A stretch of DNA of 20,219 nt. Origin: Hydrogenophaga sp. (GTDB lineage Bacteria > Pseudomonadota > Gammaproteobacteria > Burkholderiales > Burkholderiaceae_C). The stretch spans positions 1 through 20,219 of the forward strand of contig JAJNQE010000083.1 in NCBI GenBank assembly GCA_021154985.1, written 5' to 3'. The position numbers and the translations under genes are program-made. Under the pieces are notes generated by a model that saw only the letters and a list, made by a program, of their open reading frames with translations, did not search any database and was not told the DNA's origin. Each line of letters opens with the position of its first letter. The stretch's first letter is position 1. This document shows, piece by piece, positions 6,943 to 14,822 of the stretch.

Positions 6943-7467
6943 TTGATCACCACCATCCCGACCGTCAGCCCGTCGTTTCTTGAACGCAACCCCCGCCAGA
7001 TCCTGGGCTTGATCGCCCTGGTGTGCATCGGCATGCTGGCGTTTGGCCTGTATCTGCAGCATGTGGTGGGTCTGGAGCCGTGCCCCATGTGCATCGTGCA
7101 GCGCTACGCGCTGATCGCGGTGGCGCTGGTGGCCGGTGTCTCGGCGTTTCTGCGCAGCCGCTTCTGGCTCCTGGCCGGCATCATCAAGATGGGTGTGCTG
7201 GCCGCGTTGGGCGCCGGTGTGGCCGCGCGGCAAAGTTGGCTGCAGTGGAATCCGCCCGAAATCATGAGCTGCGGCCGCGATTTCTTCGGGATGATCGAAT
7301 CCTTTCCGCTGCGCCGCGCCATTCCCATGATCTTCCGCGGCAGCGGCGACTGCTCGGTGATCGACTGGACCTTCCTGGGCCTGTCGATCGCCAACTGGTC
7401 GTTCCTCAGTTTTTGCGCCATCGCGCTCGCTGCTGTCGCGCTCTGGGTCAAGCGCGCGCCGGGCTGA
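6943..7467 (+). CDS. dsbB: DsbB, disulfide bond formation membrane protein
   Basis: Inner-membrane protein that reoxidises the periplasmic thiol oxidase DsbA and passes electrons to quinone. It has four predicted membrane helices and two periplasmic loops with the expected cysteine pairs: C47 and C50 in EPCPMC, and C110 (IMSCGRDF) and C137 (SGDCSVIDW). The first pair is the quinone-linked C-x2-C; the second receives electrons from DsbA. I chose the TTG at 6943, giving 174 residues, close to the usual length. A TTG at 6898 in the same frame would add 15 residues and cannot be excluded, as neither start has a strong ribosome site. It follows fpr by about 50 bases and may share its transcript; a hairpin terminator lies just past the stop. 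Confidence 0.93.
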   Translation: MITTIPTVSPSFLERNPRQILGLIALVCIGMLAFGLYLQHVVGLEPCPMCIVQRYALIAVALVAGVSAFLRSRFWLLAGIIKMGVLAALGAGVAARQSWLQWNPPEIMSCGRDFFGMIESFPLRRAIPMIFRGSGDCSVIDWTFLGLSIANWSFLSFCAIALAAVALWVKRAPG

Positions 7468-7476
7468 ATCCCGCTG

Positions 7477-7500
7477 GCTGGGCTTTCAGCTCAGCTTTTT
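7477..7500 (+). terminator. Rho-independent terminator after dsbB
   Basis: GCTGGGC (7477-7483) pairs with GCTCAGC (7489-7495) through seven base pairs, including one G-U in RNA, around a five-base loop, and is followed by five T (7496-7500). It begins nine bases past the dsbB stop and lies mostly inside the 3' end of the convergent argA gene, so its sequence also encodes the last ArgA residues. Confidence 0.6.
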
Positions 7501-8826
7501 CACCAGCACCTGGCTCTTGCGGTCCCAGTTGTATTTGCGCTTGCGGGCTTCCGGCAGCCAGTCGGCGTTGACCTGCACAAAACCGCGCTTGATGAACCAG
7601 TGCATGGTCCGTGTGGTGAGCACAAAGATACTTTGCAGGCCCTGCGCCTTGGCCCGAACTTCAATGCGTTTGAGCAGCCGTTCGCCATCGCCCTGGCTTT
7701 GTGTGTCGGGTGACACGGTGAGCGCCGCCATTTCACCGGTGCGCGCTTCGGGGTAAGGGTAGAGCGCGGCACAACCGAAGATCACGCCGTCGTGTTCGAT
7801 GATGGTGTAGTTGCCCGCATCGCGCTCGATCTCGGTGCGGTCGCGCTTGACCAGCGTGCCGTCTTTCTCGAACGGTTCGATCAGCGCCACGATGCCGCTC
7901 ACGTCGTCCATGGTTGCTTCGCGCACGCTCTCCAGCTTTTCGTCCACCACCATGGTGCCGAAGCCGTCGTGGGTGTAGATCTCCAGCAGCAGCGCCCCGT
8001 CCACCGCGAACGGCAGGATGTGGCTGCGCTCCACGCCGCCTTCGCAGGCGCGGATGCAATGCTGCAAATAGAAAGCCGGGTCGGTGGGCTGCGTGGGTGC
8101 GGGCAGGTTGGCGAGCAATTTCTTGGCGTCGGCCAGCGGAATCTCGGTGTCGATGTCGCTCTCGGGGTCGGCCGGGTCGGCGCGCAGGCCGGGCACTTCG
8201 GTCAGGAACATCAGCTTGTCGGCCTGCAGCGCTATCGCCACCGAGGTCGCCACGTCTTCCATGGTGAGGTTGAAGGCCTCGCCGGTGGGTGAAAAACCGA
8301 AGGGGGAGAGCAGCACCATGGCGCCCATGTCCAGCGTGCGCTGGATGCCTTCGGTGTCGACCTTGCGCACCAGGCCCGAGTGCAGGAAATCCACGCCGTC
8401 CATCAAACCCACCGGGCGCGCGGTGATGAAGTTGCCCGAAATCACACGCACCGTGGCGCCGGCCATGGGCGTGTTGGGCAGGCCCTGGCTGAAGGCGGCT
8501 TCGATCTCGTAGCGCAACTGGCCGGCCGCTTCCTGCGCGCAGTCGAGTGCCACCGAATCGGTGATGCGCATGCCATGGGAGTACTTGGGCTCGTGGCCCT
8601 TGGCTTTCAGTTGCTCGTTGACCTGCGGGCGAAAGCCGTGCACCAGCACGATCTCCACACCCATGCTCTGGATCAGGGCGAGGTCTTGCGCCACGTTCTG
8701 CAGCTTGCCGGCAGCAATGGCCTCGCCCGCGATACCCACCACCAGCGTGTTGCCCCGGTGCTTGTGGATGTAGGGCGCCACCGAGCGGAACCAGGGGACG
8801 AAGGTGAAGTTGAAGACAGTGGACAT
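7486..8826 (-). CDS. argA: ArgA, amino-acid N-acetyltransferase (N-acetylglutamate synthase)
   Basis: Makes N-acetylglutamate from acetyl-CoA and glutamate, the first step of arginine synthesis, in the cytoplasm. The 446-residue length matches classical ArgA (443 in E. coli). The N-terminal two thirds form an amino-acid-kinase-like domain (NTLVVGIAGEAIAAG, VLVHGFRPQVN, HGMRITD), which in this family binds arginine for feedback inhibition. The C-terminal third is a GNAT acetyltransferase with the acetyl-CoA loop QSQGDGERLL (Q-x2-G-x-G), then FVLTTRTMHWFIKRGF and LPEARKRKYNWDRKSQVL, which closely match E. coli ArgA. The start ATG at 8826 gives the normal N-terminus (STVFNFTFVPWFRS). The same frame stays open far upstream opposite hrpA, but that part is not coding. 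Convergent with dsbB and divergent from hrpA. Confidence 0.97.
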   Translation of the reverse strand: MSTVFNFTFVPWFRSVAPYIHKHRGNTLVVGIAGEAIAAGKLQNVAQDLALIQSMGVEIVLVHGFRPQVNEQLKAKGHEPKYSHGMRITDSVALDCAQEAAGQLRYEIEAAFSQGLPNTPMAGATVRVISGNFITARPVGLMDGVDFLHSGLVRKVDTEGIQRTLDMGAMVLLSPFGFSPTGEAFNLTMEDVATSVAIALQADKLMFLTEVPGLRADPADPESDIDTEIPLADAKKLLANLPAPTQPTDPAFYLQHCIRACEGGVERSHILPFAVDGALLLEIYTHDGFGTMVVDEKLESVREATMDDVSGIVALIEPFEKDGTLVKRDRTEIERDAGNYTIIEHDGVIFGCAALYPYPEARTGEMAALTVSPDTQSQGDGERLLKRIEVRAKAQGLQSIFVLTTRTMHWFIKRGFVQVNADWLPEARKRKYNWDRKSQVLVKKLS

Positions 8827-8861
8827 GGGCTCGTGGGCGGGCAGACGGTGGGCCGGGCGCA

Positions 8862-8867
8862 GATAAT
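8862..8867 (+). promoter_or_regulatory. GATAAT box in the argA/hrpA divergent gap
   Basis: GATAAT matches the -10 consensus in five of six positions but overlaps the ATG chosen for hrpA (8866). If it is the real promoter, transcription would begin near 8874 and HrpA would start at an in-frame TTG (8884 or 8902). No convincing -35 box was seen. Confidence 0.3.
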
Positions 8868-11800
8868 GGCCGGCTGCCCGATTTTGACCGAAGTTCCCCA
8901 CTTGTCCTCCACACCGCTGCACATCGAATTCCCCGATTCGCTCCCCGTCTCGGCCCGCCGCCATGAAATCGAGGCGGCCATGCGCGACCACCAGGTGGTC
9001 ATCGTTTGCGGCGAAACCGGCTCGGGCAAGACCACGCAGATCCCCAAGATCGCGCTGGCCATGGGCCGGGGCAAGTGCAACGCCAAACCCGGGCAACGCG
9101 GCCAGCTGATCGGCCACACCCAGCCCAGGCGCATCGCAGCATCGAGCGTGGCCAAGCGCATCGCTGAAGAGCTGAAAACGCCGCTGGGCGACGTGGTCGG
9201 CTTCAAGGTGCGCTTCCAGGACCGGTTGTCGAAAGACGCGTCCGTCAAGCTCATGACCGACGGCATCTTGCTGGCCGAGACGCAGACCGACCCCGACCTG
9301 CGCGCCTACGACACGATCATCATCGACGAGGCGCACGAGCGCAGCCTCAACATCGACTTCCTGCTGGGCTACCTGCGCCAGTTGCTGCCGCGCCGGCCCG
9401 ACCTCAAGGTGGTTGTGACCTCGGCCACCATCGACGCCGACCGCTTCGCGCAGTACTTCGCCTCGAAGAACGGCCCGGCCCCGGTGTTGATGGTCTCGGG
9501 CCGCACGTTCCCGGTGGAGGTTCGCTACCGGCCCTTTGACGAGAGCCGCGAGTACGACCTCAACAGCGCCATCACCGACGCAGTGGACGAACTCTGGCGT
9601 GGGCCGGCCGGCGGAGACATCCTGGTGTTCTTGCCTGGTGAACGCGAGATCCGAGAGGCGGCCGACCACCTGCGCAAGCACCTGAGCCACATCCCCACCT
9701 TGCGCAACGCCGAGGTGCTGCCGCTGTTTGCGCGCCTGTCGCAGGCCGAGCAAGATCGCATCTTCCACGACCACAGCGGGCGGCGCATCGTGCTCTCGAC
9801 CAACGTGGCCGAAACCTCGCTCACCGTGCCCGGCATCCGCAACGTGATCGACGTGGGCACCGCGCGGGTGAAGCGCTACAGCTTCCGCCAGAAGGTGGAG
9901 CAGCTGATGGTCGAGCCCATCAGCCAGGCCGCGGCCAACCAGCGCGCGGGTCGTTGCGGCCGCGTGGCCGACGGCATCTGCATTCGCCTCTATGACGAGG
10001 CCGGGTTCAATGGTCGCCCGAAGTTCACCGACCCCGAGATCCTGCGCAGTTCGCTCGCGGGCGTGATCCTGCGCATGAAGGCGCTGCGCCTGGGCGCGGT
10101 GGAAGACTTTGCTTTCATCGAAGCGCCGCAGAAACGCGCCATCGTCGACGGCTACCAGTTGCTCGCCGAGCTCGGCGCGGTGGACGACAACAACGAGCTC
10201 ACGCCCATCGGCCAGACGCTCTCGCGCCTGCCGCTGGACCCGCGCGTGGGCCGCATGATCCTGGAGGCGCAGCAGCGTGGCGCGCTCGACGAGGTGATGG
10301 TGATTGCCTCGGCGCTGAGCGTGCAGGATGTGCGCGACCGCCCGCTGGACAAGCAGGCCCAGGCCGACCAGGCCCATGCCAAGTTCGACGACGAGAAGAG
10401 CGAATTCAGCGGCACGCTCAAACTCTGGAAGTGGCTGGAAGACTCCAAGGGTGGCCACGGCAAAGACCACAAGCTCAGCCACCGGCAGTACGAGAACCTG
10501 CTGCGCGAGAACTTCGTCAACGTGCGCCGCGTGCGCGAGTGGCGCGACATCCACACCCAGTTGCACACGGTGGTGGCCGAGCACAAGTGGCAGATCAACA
10601 CGCAGCCAGCCAGCTACGAGCAGCTGCACCTGGCCATGCTCGCCGGCCTGCTGGGCAACGTGGGCCAGAAGAGCGAGGCGGAAGACTGGTACCTGGGCGC
10701 GCGCGGCATCAAGTTCTACCGCCACCCGGGCGCCAACCTGAGCAAGAAGCCCGGGCGCTGGATCGTCTGTGCCGAGCTGGTGGAAACCACGCGCCTGTTC
10801 GGTCGAGGCATCGCGGGCATCGAACCGCTGTGGCTGGAGCAGGTGGGGTCGCACCTGATCAAGAAGCAACTGCTCGACCCACATTGGGAAAAGAAGGCCG
10901 CGCAGGTGACGGCGCTGGAGCGTGCCACGCTCTACGGCCTGGTGGTCTACAACAACCGGCGCACCGACTACGGCCGCGTGGACCCGGTGGGCGCGCGCGC
11001 CATCTTCATTCGCGAAGCGCTCGTGGCCGGCGACTGGGACACGCGCCTGCCGTTTCTGGCCGCCAACCAGAAGCTGGTGAAGCAGGTGGCCGAGCTGGAG
11101 CACAAGTCGCGCCGGCAAGACGTGCTGGTCGACGACGAACTCATCTACGCCTTCTACGACCAGCAGCTGCCTGCGCACATCTGCAACGGTGCGGCCATGG
11201 AACGCTGGTACCAGGACGAGGTGCGACGCAATCCCAAGCTCCTGCTGCTCACGCGCGAAGAGCTCATGCGTCACGAGGCGGCCGGCATCACCACGCAGGC
11301 CTTTCCCAAAACGCTGCGCCTGGGTGGTGTGGACTGCGCCTGCGACTACCTCCACCTGCCGGGCGATCCACGCGACGGCCTGTCGGTCACGCTGCCGATC
11401 TTTGCGCTCAACCAGGCCAGCGAAGACCGCTGCGACTGGCTGGTGCCCGGCATGCTCAAGGACAAGCTGCTGGCCTTGCTCAAGACCCTGCACCAGCGTC
11501 CACGCTCACGCCTGGTGCCGCTGCCGGCCACGGCCGAGCGTTTTGCGCAGGCGCTGTGCGAGCCCGCCGCGTTTGGTGCCGGCAACCTGATGGACACCTT
11601 GCTGAGGCTCGTGCGCGAAGCCACACAGCTCGACATCCAGCGCAACGACATCAAGGTCGACATGCTGAGTGCGCACCACTTCATGCACCTGCGCGTGGTG
11701 GACGAACACGGGCGCCAACTGGGGCAGGGCCGCAGTCTGGCGGCGCTCAAGGCCGAGCTGGGCAGCCAGGCGCGCGGTGCGTTTCAGGCGCTCGCCTCGC

Positions 11801-12837
11801 TCAAGCTGGGTTCGCTCTCCGCTGCCAGTGACCGGTCTTCACCCTCTCCCTCTGGGAAAGGGCAGGGTGAGGGCTCGGCGCGGGCGCAGAGCCCTCACCC
11901 CCCTTCGACCAGCTCAGGGCAGGCCAAGCCTCTCCCAAAGGTAGAGGGAGCGAAGCCAGCCAGCGCCTCACAACGCCACACCACGTGGGACTTCGGCGAA
12001 CTGCCCGAACTCATGGAGATCCGCAAAGGCCAGCAGTCGCTGATCGGATTCCCGGCGCTCATCGACGACGGGGACGCGGTGCGCCTGGAGGTGTTCGATG
12101 AGCCCGACGTGGCCAAGGCACGACACCGCGAAGGCCTGCGCCGCCTGTGTGCGCTGCAGATCCGCGATGCGCTCAAGTACCTGGAGAAAAACCTCCCTGG
12201 CCTGCAGACCATGGCCGCGGCCTACATGCAGGTGGGCAAAGAGTCGGGCGGTGGCGGCACGCTGGAGGAGCTGCGCACGCAGATTCTGGAACTCGCGCTG
12301 GACCGCGCTTTCCTTGCCGAGCCACTGCCCACCAACGAGGCCGCGTTCAAGCAGCGGGTGGACGAAGGGCGGGGGCGGCTGACCCTGATCGCCACCGAAA
12401 TCTCGCGCAGCGCAGGGGCCATCCTCACCGAATACGCGGCCGCTGCCCGCAAACTCAAAGACAGCAGGCCGGCGGCCGATGTGGCCACCGACGTGGGGCA
12501 ACAACTCGCGCGCCTGGTGCCCAAACGGTTCCTGCTGCAAACGCCTTACGCCCAGTTGCAACACCTGCCGCGCTACCTGAAGGCGGTGCAGCTGCGGCTG
12601 GACAAGCTGCGCGCCGACCCGGCGCGCGATGCCTCGCGGCTGGCCGAGCTGCGCCCGCAAGACCAGCGCTTCTGGCGGCTGGTGGCCGAGCGCAAAGGGG
12701 TGCAGGACGCGCGCCTGCAGGAACTGCGCTGGTTGCTCGAAGAGCTGCGCGTGAGCTTCTTTGCGCAGGAGTTGCGCACGCCGCAACCTGTCAGCGTAAA
12801 GCGGCTGGACAAGGCCTGGGCGCAGCTCCAGCTCTGA
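8866..12837 (+). CDS. hrpA: HrpA, DEAH-box ATP-dependent RNA helicase
   Basis: A cytoplasmic 3'-5' RNA helicase of the DEAH family; in E. coli HrpA acts in mRNA processing and rescue of stalled ribosomes. At 1323 residues it is the normal full-length bacterial form (1300 in E. coli). Motifs in order: Walker A GETGSGKTTQ (49-58), DEAH (154-157), SAT (186-188), FLPGEREI (255-262), TNVAETSLTVPG (312-323) and QRAGRCGR (359-366), followed by winged-helix, ratchet and OB regions and the long HrpA-specific C-terminal half. Residues about 992-1028 come from an inserted repeat-like segment (see repeat at 11840-11950) rich in Ser, Pro and Gly; the frame continues intact past it. The ATG at 8866 is one option; TTG at 8884 or 8902 are others. 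The stop lies three bases from that of the convergent FecR gene. Confidence 0.96.
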   Translation: MAGCPILTEVPHLSSTPLHIEFPDSLPVSARRHEIEAAMRDHQVVIVCGETGSGKTTQIPKIALAMGRGKCNAKPGQRGQLIGHTQPRRIAASSVAKRIAEELKTPLGDVVGFKVRFQDRLSKDASVKLMTDGILLAETQTDPDLRAYDTIIIDEAHERSLNIDFLLGYLRQLLPRRPDLKVVVTSATIDADRFAQYFASKNGPAPVLMVSGRTFPVEVRYRPFDESREYDLNSAITDAVDELWRGPAGGDILVFLPGEREIREAADHLRKHLSHIPTLRNAEVLPLFARLSQAEQDRIFHDHSGRRIVLSTNVAETSLTVPGIRNVIDVGTARVKRYSFRQKVEQLMVEPISQAAANQRAGRCGRVADGICIRLYDEAGFNGRPKFTDPEILRSSLAGVILRMKALRLGAVEDFAFIEAPQKRAIVDGYQLLAELGAVDDNNELTPIGQTLSRLPLDPRVGRMILEAQQRGALDEVMVIASALSVQDVRDRPLDKQAQADQAHAKFDDEKSEFSGTLKLWKWLEDSKGGHGKDHKLSHRQYENLLRENFVNVRRVREWRDIHTQLHTVVAEHKWQINTQPASYEQLHLAMLAGLLGNVGQKSEAEDWYLGARGIKFYRHPGANLSKKPGRWIVCAELVETTRLFGRGIAGIEPLWLEQVGSHLIKKQLLDPHWEKKAAQVTALERATLYGLVVYNNRRTDYGRVDPVGARAIFIREALVAGDWDTRLPFLAANQKLVKQVAELEHKSRRQDVLVDDELIYAFYDQQLPAHICNGAAMERWYQDEVRRNPKLLLLTREELMRHEAAGITTQAFPKTLRLGGVDCACDYLHLPGDPRDGLSVTLPIFALNQASEDRCDWLVPGMLKDKLLALLKTLHQRPRSRLVPLPATAERFAQALCEPAAFGAGNLMDTLLRLVREATQLDIQRNDIKVDMLSAHHFMHLRVVDEHGRQLGQGRSLAALKAELGSQARGAFQALASLKLGSLSAASDRSSPSPSGKGQGEGSARAQSPHPPSTSSGQAKPLPKVEGAKPASASQRHTTWDFGELPELMEIRKGQQSLIGFPALIDDGDAVRLEVFDEPDVAKARHREGLRRLCALQIRDALKYLEKNLPGLQTMAAAYMQVGKESGGGGTLEELRTQILELALDRAFLAEPLPTNEAAFKQRVDEGRGRLTLIATEISRSAGAILTEYAAAARKLKDSRPAADVATDVGQQLARLVPKRFLLQTPYAQLQHLPRYLKAVQLRLDKLRADPARDASRLAELRPQDQRFWRLVAERKGVQDARLQELRWLLEELRVSFFAQELRTPQPVSVKRLDKAWAQLQL
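11840..11950. repeat. Dispersed-repeat-like palindromic element inside hrpA
   Basis: About 110 bases with nested inverted arms. GGGTGAGGGCTC (11865-11876) and GAGCCCTCACCC (11889-11900) form a perfect 12-bp stem with a 12-base loop. Outside these, CTCCCTCT (11846-11853) pairs with AGAGGGAG (11943-11950). Between lies TTCGACCAGCTCAGGGCAGG (11904-11923), which has the look of a widespread proteobacterial intergenic repeat, often translated as PSTSSGQA when it falls within genes. CCCTCTCCC-type runs at both ends also resemble common extragenic repeats. All of it is read in frame by hrpA. Identification as a repeat family is from memory of such sequences, not a search. Confidence 0.7.
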
Positions 12838-12840
12838 AGA

Positions 12841-13806
12841 TCAGTTGCTGGCCAGTGCCACGCGGCCGGCGGTCACGCCCAGTGCGGTGTTGGCTTGCAG
12901 CTGCTTGAGAACCGTCTCGGCGTCCTCGCGCGTGGCAAGCTGGTTGATTCGGACTTCGAACTGGCCGTTCTTGGAAATGACTTCTGCCGGATAGCCGGCA
13001 GTCTGCAGCGCACTGCGCAGCGCGTTGGCTTGAACGCCGTTGGGCATCAGACCCGCCACCGTGCGCCACTGGCCGCCTTGCAACACGATGCCCTGGCCGG
13101 GCTGCATCTCGGCCTGGCCGATGAACTTGGCCAGTTGGTCGGGGGTGGCCTGGCCGGCGGGCTTTTCGGGCTCGCCGGTGAACGTGACCCAGAACGCGCC
13201 GGGCTTCTCCAGCATGATGCCCGGCTTGGCATCGCGCACGACCTCGACCTTGCCCTCGAACATGCACACGGCGTCGTGCGCGGCGTCGGTCATGCTCCAG
13301 AAGTCGGTGCCGCGAATGCCCACGGTGGCGGTGGCCATCTTGAGGTTGAATTCGCGTTTGTTGCCCAGGGCCTTGCTGGAGTAGTCGGTGGCGTAGCGGA
13401 ACACGCCGGTGACCAGACGCAGCGTGGCCGACAGTTCGGAGGGGCCGGCGGCTTGCGGCTGGCGCACCACCAGTGTCTCGATCAGGAATTCGGAGTTCTC
13501 GCCCAGCTTGATGGTGCTGCGGTCGGACATGCGCAGCAGCATGCGGGCATTGCCGGCCGTGATGGCCTTGTCGTTGTTTCGCAGCTTCACGCCGGGCTCG
13601 GCCGGGCGGCGCTGGCCGTTGCGCTCGACCCAGGCGGGCAGCTGGATCGCTTCGACCACGGTGGCGTCGGAAGCGGTGGTGGTGTGTGCCATGGCCTGGT
13701 GTGCCCAGAGGCCGGCACCCAGCAGCAACAGACCCAGTGCATGCCGCACAAAAAGACGGGGCGGGCGGGCGGCGGGGAGGGCACTGGCGGCGGCGGACGA
13801 ATGCAT
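12841..13806 (-). CDS. Exported FecR-domain protein with SPOR-like C-terminus
   Basis: A 321-residue protein with an N-terminal signal peptide: basic start, hydrophobic stretch LGLLLLGAGLWA, and probable cleavage after AMA at residue 40. Residues about 62-200 form a FecR domain of the periplasmic-scaffold kind, with KLGENSEFLIE (100-110), LVTGVFRYAT (131-140) and the signature TVGIRGTDFW (161-170). There is no N-terminal anti-sigma segment, so it is not a classical FecR regulator. Residues about 243-320 resemble a divergent SPOR repeat (GYPAEVISKNGQFEVRI, then TREDAETVLKQL), a fold that in other proteins binds denuded peptidoglycan. Role unknown; a cell-envelope function is inferred. AGAGG lies just upstream of the ATG at 13806. 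The gene is monocistronic, convergent with hrpA and divergent from the Rieske gene. Confidence 0.85.
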   Translation of the reverse strand: MHSSAAASALPAARPPRLFVRHALGLLLLGAGLWAHQAMAHTTTASDATVVEAIQLPAWVERNGQRRPAEPGVKLRNNDKAITAGNARMLLRMSDRSTIKLGENSEFLIETLVVRQPQAAGPSELSATLRLVTGVFRYATDYSSKALGNKREFNLKMATATVGIRGTDFWSMTDAAHDAVCMFEGKVEVVRDAKPGIMLEKPGAFWVTFTGEPEKPAGQATPDQLAKFIGQAEMQPGQGIVLQGGQWRTVAGLMPNGVQANALRSALQTAGYPAEVISKNGQFEVRINQLATREDAETVLKQLQANTALGVTAGRVALASN

Positions 13807-14088
13807 GAACGACCTCTTGAAGTCAGGTGAGAAAGGGGCGAAAACTTAAGCGTTTCTGACTGTATCTACGCTTACGGTGGTGTATCGGATGCAGTCTGGA
13901 AACAAACAGGCTTGCAGTGACACTTTTCCGTGAGAAAAGTCGCGCGCTGCCGGCCTGTGTGTCAGGCTGGCTTGTCCCCAGACCGGGGTGGGGCATGTCC
14001 GAGTGGGTTGACACTGCGCCCGGCGATGCGTTTCACTGCATCGCAGGCCACGCCGGTGGCCGTCTTTTCAACGCATCGGGGTCTTCAG
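13807..14088. other. Divergent intergenic region with two small inverted repeats
   Basis: 282 bases between two divergent genes with no supportable coding sequence. TAAGCGT (13847-13853) and ACGCTTA (13868-13874) are perfect 7-base arms 14 bases apart, within 70 bases of the FecR gene start, and could be an operator. ACTTTTC (13922-13928) and GAAAAGT (13934-13940) form a 7-bp hairpin with a 5-base loop and no T-run after it. A perfect TTGACA at 14008-14013 points toward the Rieske gene but lacks a good -10 box at the right spacing. Confidence 0.5.
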
Positions 14089-14805
14089 ATGGATCGTCGT
14101 GAATTCGTGGAAAGTTGCGCCCTCGGCGCTGGGTCGCTGGCCGCCACGCTGGCCAGCAACGCCTGGGCCGTTGACGCCAAACCCCGCAGCCATGGCCGTG
14201 TGCTGCTGGTGGACGAGCTGGGCAAGCCGCTCAAGGCGGCGAGCCTGCGGGCCCAGACCAACTACGTTTTCCACTACCCGTTTGAGGCCACCCCGGTGTT
14301 CCTGCTTGACCTGGGCAAGGCCGCAGCCGCCACCCCATTGGTCACACGCGACAAGCAGCCCTACCAGTGGCCTGGCGGCGTGGGCCCCCGGCGCAGCCTG
14401 GTGGCTTTCTCCGCCATCTGTGCGCACAAGCTGGTCTACCCGACCAAGGACCTGAGCTTCATCAGCTTTCGCAAAGGGGCGGCGGTGAACCCGCAGACGC
14501 CGAGCAAGGGCAGCGACCTCATCCACTGCTGCGCCGATCACAGCCAGTACGACCCGGCGCGCGGTGCTCAGGTGCTGGCCGGGCCGGCCGAGCAGCCGCT
14601 GTGCGCCGTGCTGCTGGAGCACGACGCGAAGACCGATCAGCTCACCGCCACCGGCACGTTGGGGGGTGAGTTGTTCGACGACTTCTTCAAGAAATACGAA
14701 ATGAAGCTGAGCCTGGAGGTGGGGCCCAACGCGAAACAGGCCGTGTTGCGGCAGTCCACAGTGAGGGAGCTCGACCAGTTCTGCCGCAACCCGGTGCGTT
14801 GCTGA
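14089..14805 (+). CDS. Tat-exported Rieske [2Fe-2S] protein
   Basis: A 238-residue protein with a twin-arginine signal (DRREFVESC, then a moderately hydrophobic stretch ending NAWA near residue 27), so it is probably folded with its cluster and exported to the periplasm, or anchored by that segment. The cluster ligands are C111 and H113 in ICAHKL and C148 and H151 in HCCADHSQYD, the Rieske pattern C-x-H ... C-x2-H. The extra disulfide-forming cysteines of cytochrome bc1-type Rieske proteins are missing: box 1 has Leu and box 2 has Asp at those places. Two further cysteines end the protein (FCRNPVRC). No oxidase or cytochrome partner is encoded next to it, so its electron partner is unknown. 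GGGG precedes the ATG. Convergent with glnD, with a 17-base gap. Confidence 0.85.
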   Translation: MDRREFVESCALGAGSLAATLASNAWAVDAKPRSHGRVLLVDELGKPLKAASLRAQTNYVFHYPFEATPVFLLDLGKAAAATPLVTRDKQPYQWPGGVGPRRSLVAFSAICAHKLVYPTKDLSFISFRKGAAVNPQTPSKGSDLIHCCADHSQYDPARGAQVLAGPAEQPLCAVLLEHDAKTDQLTATGTLGGELFDDFFKKYEMKLSLEVGPNAKQAVLRQSTVRELDQFCRNPVRC

Positions 14806-14822
14806 GCCTCACGCCCAACGGA

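Noticed and set aside
5923..7233. 436-codon minus-strand frame opposite fpr and dsbB
   Set aside because: It is antisense to two clear genes and its composition is typical of GC-bias shadows.
8380..8865. Upstream extension of the hrpA frame over argA
   Set aside because: This part is antisense to argA, and HrpA homology begins only at about 8910.
8827..11493. Long minus-strand extension of the argA frame opposite hrpA
   Set aside because: ArgA has its normal length from the ATG at 8826. The upstream part mirrors hrpA codons and has no recognisable domain.
12830..12850. Possible terminator between hrpA and the FecR gene
   Set aside because: Only three bases separate the stops, and the short CCAGC/GCTGG pairing has no T-run.
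14806..14822. Possible terminator between the Rieske gene and glnD
   Set aside because: Only a 5-base GCTGA/TCAGC pairing with a long loop is present.
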